A DNA stretch of 64,000 bases, taken from NCBI RefSeq assembly GCF_003946165.1, contig NZ_RHOI01000006.1, positions 58,501-122,500 of the forward strand. Reading direction: 5' to 3'. Below are positions 60,532 through 64,000 of this stretch, piece by piece. The position numbers were made by a program, and so were the translations under genes. The notes under the pieces were generated by a model, which worked only from the letters and a program-made list of their open reading frames with translations, did not search any database and was not told where the DNA came from. The number at the start of each line of letters is the position of its first letter. The stretch's first letter is position 1. This DNA comes from Lacticaseibacillus baoqingensis (GTDB lineage Bacteria; Bacillota; Bacilli; Lactobacillales; Lactobacillaceae).

Positions 60532-61854
60532 CTACTGTGGTGCGATCAAGGCACCGTTGAGGAGATAGTGTTGGAATTGTTGATAAACTGGTGCAAATAA
60601 GTCGCCTTGTTGGCTCAACATGACCTTAGGAAAATAAAACCGCTTGTCCCCAGTCATTTTGCCGCGCAAGGCATGGACCAATTGCGATTGAGTCGAAAGC
60701 TCTTCCAGCGAGCCATCTAGCTGCATGATCTCGATTTGCGTCTTCGGGTTGGCACTGGAAGGGTCATAGGCGTCATAAGGCAGATCGAAGCTGTCATTTT
60801 CAGCGGTATAATACGTCGGGTCAAAGCCGGCTTGAGCGACCAGTTCGCGCAGACGCGGCAACAAGTGTGCCGTTTGGTCAGTGAACGTCACCGACTTCAG
60901 TGGCCGGCGGCTCAAGAAGCGGTCGGCAAAATCGCGTAAGATCACATCCGGGTAGTCTAACCAATAGGTGAAGTAGGTGTTGAGCACCCCATCATCTAAG
61001 CGCAAGTAATCTTGCAAGTCGAAGCGATGCTCAAAAAAAGGGATCAATAAGCGCGGATTGAACCCGCTGTCAAAGCGGCCAGCTTCATAAAGCACCTTTG
61101 CGCGGCGCAATAAATGGCCTAAGATCACTTCCATGCCGCGTGACACGGGGTGAAAATAGATCTGTTGATACATCTGAAAGCGGCTGACGATATAGTCTTC
61201 GACTGCGTGCATCCCGTTGGCGTCAAATGCGATGCCGTCGCGATACGGGCGCATCACGCGCAAGATGCGGGTGAGGTCGAACAACCCGTAATTTGTCCCG
61301 GTGTTATAGGCATCACGCAAAAGGTAATCCATGCGGTCGGCGTCGATTTGACTTGAGATCATCTGGACCACTTGCGGGTTAGGGTAGGTGTGGTCGATCA
61401 CACTGGCCACTTTAGCCGGGAAGTCCGGCGCCACTGCGCGTAAGATCCGGTTGACAGCTGTGCTTTCGTCTAACAAGATCCGGCGGGTGATGGCTTCATG
61501 GTCAGTGGCAAAAATATGCTCAAAGGTGTGCGAGTATGGCCCATGGCCAATGTCATGCAGCAATGCGGCGCATAAGGCCACGAGCCGCTGAGAATCATCC
61601 CATTCATGGGGATAATTGGCGGCAAAGTTATCACAGATCTCGCGGGTGATCTCATACACCCCCAAGCTGTGGGTGAAGCGGGAATGCTCCGCCCCTTGAA
61701 AGACTAAACTTGCGACGCCCAGTTGTTTGATGCGGCGCAAGCGCTGGAATTCTGGGGTGTTGATCAAGTCTAAGATCACGCGGTAGCGCACGTGGATATA
61801 ATTGTGGACGGGGTCGCGAAAGACTTTTTCGCGCGGTAATAAGGGTGTGCTCAT
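60532..61854 (-). CDS. HD-domain phosphohydrolase (YwfO/SAMHD1-like)
   Basis: This 440-residue protein has VFRDPVHNYIHV at the start and the HD site H-x(n)-HD-x(n)-D (SRFTHSLGVYE, LLHDIGHGPYSHTFEH, SQIDADRMDYLLRDA). It belongs to the dNTP triphosphohydrolase-like family conserved next to lipL in Firmicutes. It probably controls dNTP pools or a related nucleotide. The start overlaps lipL by 4 nt. Confidence 0.92.
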   Translation of the reverse strand: MSTPLLPREKVFRDPVHNYIHVRYRVILDLINTPEFQRLRRIKQLGVASLVFQGAEHSRFTHSLGVYEITREICDNFAANYPHEWDDSQRLVALCAALLHDIGHGPYSHTFEHIFATDHEAITRRILLDESTAVNRILRAVAPDFPAKVASVIDHTYPNPQVVQMISSQIDADRMDYLLRDAYNTGTNYGLFDLTRILRVMRPYRDGIAFDANGMHAVEDYIVSRFQMYQQIYFHPVSRGMEVILGHLLRRAKVLYEAGRFDSGFNPRLLIPFFEHRFDLQDYLRLDDGVLNTYFTYWLDYPDVILRDFADRFLSRRPLKSVTFTDQTAHLLPRLRELVAQAGFDPTYYTAENDSFDLPYDAYDPSSANPKTQIEIMQLDGSLEELSTQSQLVHALRGKMTGDKRFYFPKVMLSQQGDLFAPVYQQFQHYLLNGALIAPQ

Positions 61855-62681
61855 AACGTCTCCTTGGTAGCGAAGTGTTGCCGCTCGTGCATATCTGCGT
61901 TAGCAACAGCGAGTGCTTGTTGATAAGCCGGTTGGGTCAACGCTGTGGGCAAAAGCAAGGGATCGACTTGCATGCCTTGGGCGATCAGGGCATGGACCAA
62001 GCGCGATTGCATCAAGCCGACCGTCAGCGGCTGGCGTAATAACGCATCTAAGCTGGCCATGACAGCCGGGTCGATGTCAGGAAAGTGAAAGTGCGCCGCT
62101 TTTTGGCCATCGCCAGCTTGATAAAAGGTCTGCATCAATTCGCCGCGAGCGTGCTGATCACCGCATACTGAGATGTAGGCCATCACTGCAATGCCGGCAC
62201 TGGTACGCCGCTGCGCCAAGCCGGCAAATTTTTGCCCGCCGATGCTCAAGTCAAAGCTGCCAGGGCAATAAGAACGCGTGATCTCAGCGGCAGTGATCGT
62301 CACTTCCGGCAGTGCCGCTTGGATGGTAGCGGCCATCAGGCCATATGCCGTGGCAATGGTCAGCTCTGGACGCTGCGGCAAAAACAGCGAGAAGTTCAAG
62401 ACTGCTTCATCGCTGACCACGCCCAAGCCGCCTGAGTTGCGGACAAAATAATGCCAATCCCCAAGCGCCTTTAATGCTTGGCTCAAGCGTGGCAAGTGCA
62501 AGTCTTGCATCCCTAAGATCACGGTATGATCAAGCGTCCAAAAATGGGCAAACACCTCTGGCAACGCGACTGGCCGGCGTAATAACGCATTGGTATGCGC
62601 AAAGCTGGCCACGCCGTCTTTAGGGGTAAAGTGTTGGCTGAGCAAGCCGATCGGGGCTTTGGTAAGATCAGAGAGTTGCAT
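61851..62681 (-). CDS. lipL: Octanoyl-[GcvH]:protein N-octanoyltransferase (LipL-like)
   Basis: This 276-residue biotin/lipoate ligase-fold protein has RNSGGLGVVSDEAVLNFSL (acyl-site region), the catalytic Cys in RSYCPGSFDLS and GGQKFAGLAQRR. LipL moves octanoyl groups from GcvH to 2-oxoacid dehydrogenase E2 subunits by amidotransfer. It heads the lipL-ywfO-HAD unit. Confidence 0.88.
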   Translation of the reverse strand: MQLSDLTKAPIGLLSQHFTPKDGVASFAHTNALLRRPVALPEVFAHFWTLDHTVILGMQDLHLPRLSQALKALGDWHYFVRNSGGLGVVSDEAVLNFSLFLPQRPELTIATAYGLMAATIQAALPEVTITAAEITRSYCPGSFDLSIGGQKFAGLAQRRTSAGIAVMAYISVCGDQHARGELMQTFYQAGDGQKAAHFHFPDIDPAVMASLDALLRQPLTVGLMQSRLVHALIAQGMQVDPLLLPTALTQPAYQQALAVANADMHERQHFATKETL

Positions 62682-62800
62682 AATGGGCCGCCTTCTTCAA
62701 AGAGTATTACCTCTATTATATAAGAAAAGGGCAGTGTCGCCACCTGGTTTTGGACAATGCGTTATAATAGTTGAGAAACTATAAAAAGGGGCGTAGCACA

Positions 62801-63247
62801 ATGGACTTATCCCGTGGGATCCCAGTAACGATCCACTTGGAAACGTACGTGACCCAAGACGACCAATCAGAAGAGCACGTTTTCGACGAGACTGGCAGCT
62901 TGGTTGAGCTTAATGATACACTGTACATCCGCTACCGTGAGCTCAACGAAGCAGAAGGCACCGATTATCCGGTTACCTTAAAACTGCGCGGGGATGGCGA
63001 TATTCAGCTGACTCGCGGCGGCAGTGAAGATGATATGCAGTTGAAGCTGCATTTTGCCAATGAACGGCGGATCTTGACGCGTTACCGCACCCCCTATGGC
63101 ATCATTCCCGTAGAAACCGTCACGCCGCGATTGGACGTGCGATTGACAGAAGCGCCTTTGGCTGGTGAGATCTATGTGGAGTATCAACTCTTTGCCAATG
63201 GGGATCATTTGGGAAATTATCGGATGCGATTGCAATTCACTGCCTGA
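62801..63247 (+). CDS. DUF1934 (YwiB-like) protein
   Basis: This 148-residue beta-barrel protein (calycin-like DUF1934) starts MDLSRGIPVTIHLET and has LYIRYRE, LHFANERRILTRYRTPYG and the C-terminal YQLFANGDHLGNYRMRLQF. The function is unknown; it is usually found just before rpoE in Firmicutes, as here. ATG 62801 follows AAAGGGGCG. TATAAT at 62763-62768 is a likely -10. Confidence 0.9.
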   Translation: MDLSRGIPVTIHLETYVTQDDQSEEHVFDETGSLVELNDTLYIRYRELNEAEGTDYPVTLKLRGDGDIQLTRGGSEDDMQLKLHFANERRILTRYRTPYGIIPVETVTPRLDVRLTEAPLAGEIYVEYQLFANGDHLGNYRMRLQFTA

Positions 63248-63290
63248 GGGCGTATGATTTGAAATAGACTGTGGAAAGGGCGTGTACCGG

Positions 63291-63899
63291 TTGAAACTAG
63301 ACGAAGTATTTGCCGATGCGATTAAATCTGAACTGTCCATGATCGAGGTGGCGCACGCCATTCTCGAACAAAAAGGTGAAACGATGGCCTTTGTGGACAT
63401 TGCAAACGAGATCCAGACGTATCTGGGCAAGAGTGATGAAGAGATTCGTAATCGACTCCCGCAATTTTACACGGACCTCAATGAAGATGGCTCGTTCATC
63501 TCTTTGGGAGACAACGTTTGGGGCCTGCGCGCTTGGTACCCATACGAATCCGTGGATGAAGAAGTGAACCATCCTGATGAAGAAGACGACACGCCGCGCC
63601 GCAAGAAGCGCAAGAAGGTCAACGCCTTCTTGGCTGATGTCGCCGATGATGACGATGTGATCGATTACAACGATGACGATCCTGAAGATGACGATTTTGC
63701 CGAAGACGATGATGACGAAGTCGCAGAAGCAGACTTTGATGACGCCGCCGATGCAGATGATGATGGCGATGACGAAGAAGACGCCTTGCCAGACGGCATC
63801 GAAGGACAGCTTGCCGAATTCAGTGATGATGACGACGATGATGATACCGATGATGATTTCGGCGTCGCCACTGATGACGATACCGATGATGATGATTAA
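63291..63899 (+). CDS. rpoE: RNA polymerase delta subunit
   Basis: This 202-residue protein has the N-terminal HARE-HTH domain (about 1-90: [41 protein letters not shown] split by the turn, [11 protein letters not shown]), then an extremely acidic tail of Asp/Glu runs (about 100-202). Delta speeds polymerase recycling and displaces RNA. TTG 63291 is preferred over GTG 63282 because GGAAAGGG lies 10 nt before it and the family starts MKL/MEL. The usual next gene, pyrG, is not reached; an IS end follows. Confidence 0.93.
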   Translation: MKLDEVFADAIKSELSMIEVAHAILEQKGETMAFVDIANEIQTYLGKSDEEIRNRLPQFYTDLNEDGSFISLGDNVWGLRAWYPYESVDEEVNHPDEEDDTPRRKKRKKVNAFLADVADDDDVIDYNDDDPEDDDFAEDDDDEVAEADFDDAADADDDGDDEEDALPDGIEGQLAEFSDDDDDDDTDDDFGVATDDDTDDDD

Positions 63900-64000
63900 T
63901 TGATCCACAAAAAGCTGACCGCTTGATGTGAACCCAAGAGGTTGGACAATCAAAAAAATTTAGTTAAGCAGCTTCTTGGAGGGCAAGTTTTCGGTATTCT
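63900..64000 (-). mobile_element. End of an IS3-family element (partial)
   Basis: From 63999 down to 63964 the minus strand encodes EYRKLALQEAA followed by TAA. This is the typical last line of IS3-type OrfB transposases (LSPVEYR...). TGGACAATC at 63943-63951 could be its terminal repeat. The rest lies outside the window. An IS here would separate rpoE from its normal downstream gene. Confidence 0.5.

Noticed and set aside
63297..63953. Long minus-strand frame rich in Ile and Val opposite rpoE
   Set aside because: It is the antisense image of the Asp/Glu repeat codons (GAT/GAC) of the delta subunit tail.

Overview
The window looks like a chromosome segment of a fairly GC-rich member of the Lactobacillaceae. 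Evidence: the Firmicutes core order tatD-rnmV-rsmA-veg-ispE-purR-glmU-prs, a delta subunit of RNA polymerase, LipL, a YwfO-type HD hydrolase, a LacX-type epimerase, AraA/AraB/AraD of lactobacillus type, strong AGGAGG ribosome sites and many TTG/GTG starts. The genus cannot be fixed from the sequence alone. No rRNA, tRNA or CRISPR array was seen.

Layout. (1) 1-6.3 kb: a glycyl radical enzyme (cut by the left edge) with a DeoR regulator, a divergent radical-SAM activase and a ManNAc-6-P-epimerase-like gene. A TnpB-only insertion element sits between the last two. (2) 7-22 kb: the conserved housekeeping block, interrupted by accessory genes (a GH65 phosphorylase with a frameshifted 3' end, a CDF zinc exporter, a VanZ-RDD protein, an sdpRI pair) and by a 360-bp cluster of tandem hairpin repeats. 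(3) 22.4-40.3 kb: a small HicB-like gene, galM, araD, a MerR/aldo-keto reductase pair, then an arabinoside locus: araR, GH43, three GH51 arabinofuranosidases, an AraNPQ-like importer without its own ATPase, DUF624, araA and araB. AraR-like boxes and cre-like sites lie at its promoters. (4) 40.3-44.35 kb: a three-gene module (DASS anion transporter, LysR regulator, FAD oxidoreductase) bracketed by two near-identical 80-bp terminator repeats. (5) 44.4-57.6 kb: a HAD phosphatase, a YhgE/Pip membrane protein, serC-serA on the minus strand, a divergent histidine phosphatase, and a tkt-aroF-aroB-aroD-aroE operon. (6) 57.7-64 kb: mscL, a DUF218 protein, Nudix, HAD, HD hydrolase, lipL, DUF1934 and rpoE, followed at the right edge by the tail of an IS3-type transposase.

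The most interesting signal is a pair of amino-acid-responsive leader-peptide attenuators. Upstream of serCA a 20-codon peptide carries three consecutive Ser codons, and three hairpins follow with the complementarity needed for a classical attenuation switch. Upstream of tkt-aro a 17-codon peptide carries Tyr-Tyr, Trp-Tyr and Phe-Tyr, followed by a hairpin/anti-hairpin/terminator array with the same logic. In Firmicutes this role is more often filled by T-boxes. The two leaders share design but not sequence, so this lineage appears to use ribosome-stalling attenuation for more than one pathway.

How the parts fit: the ara genes import arabino-oligosaccharides, cut them in the cytoplasm and send arabinose through AraA-AraB-AraD to the pentose phosphate pool. 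The dedicated transketolase at the head of the aro operon draws erythrose-4-P from that pool into chorismate precursors. SerC/SerA, probably with the adjacent histidine phosphatase, make serine.
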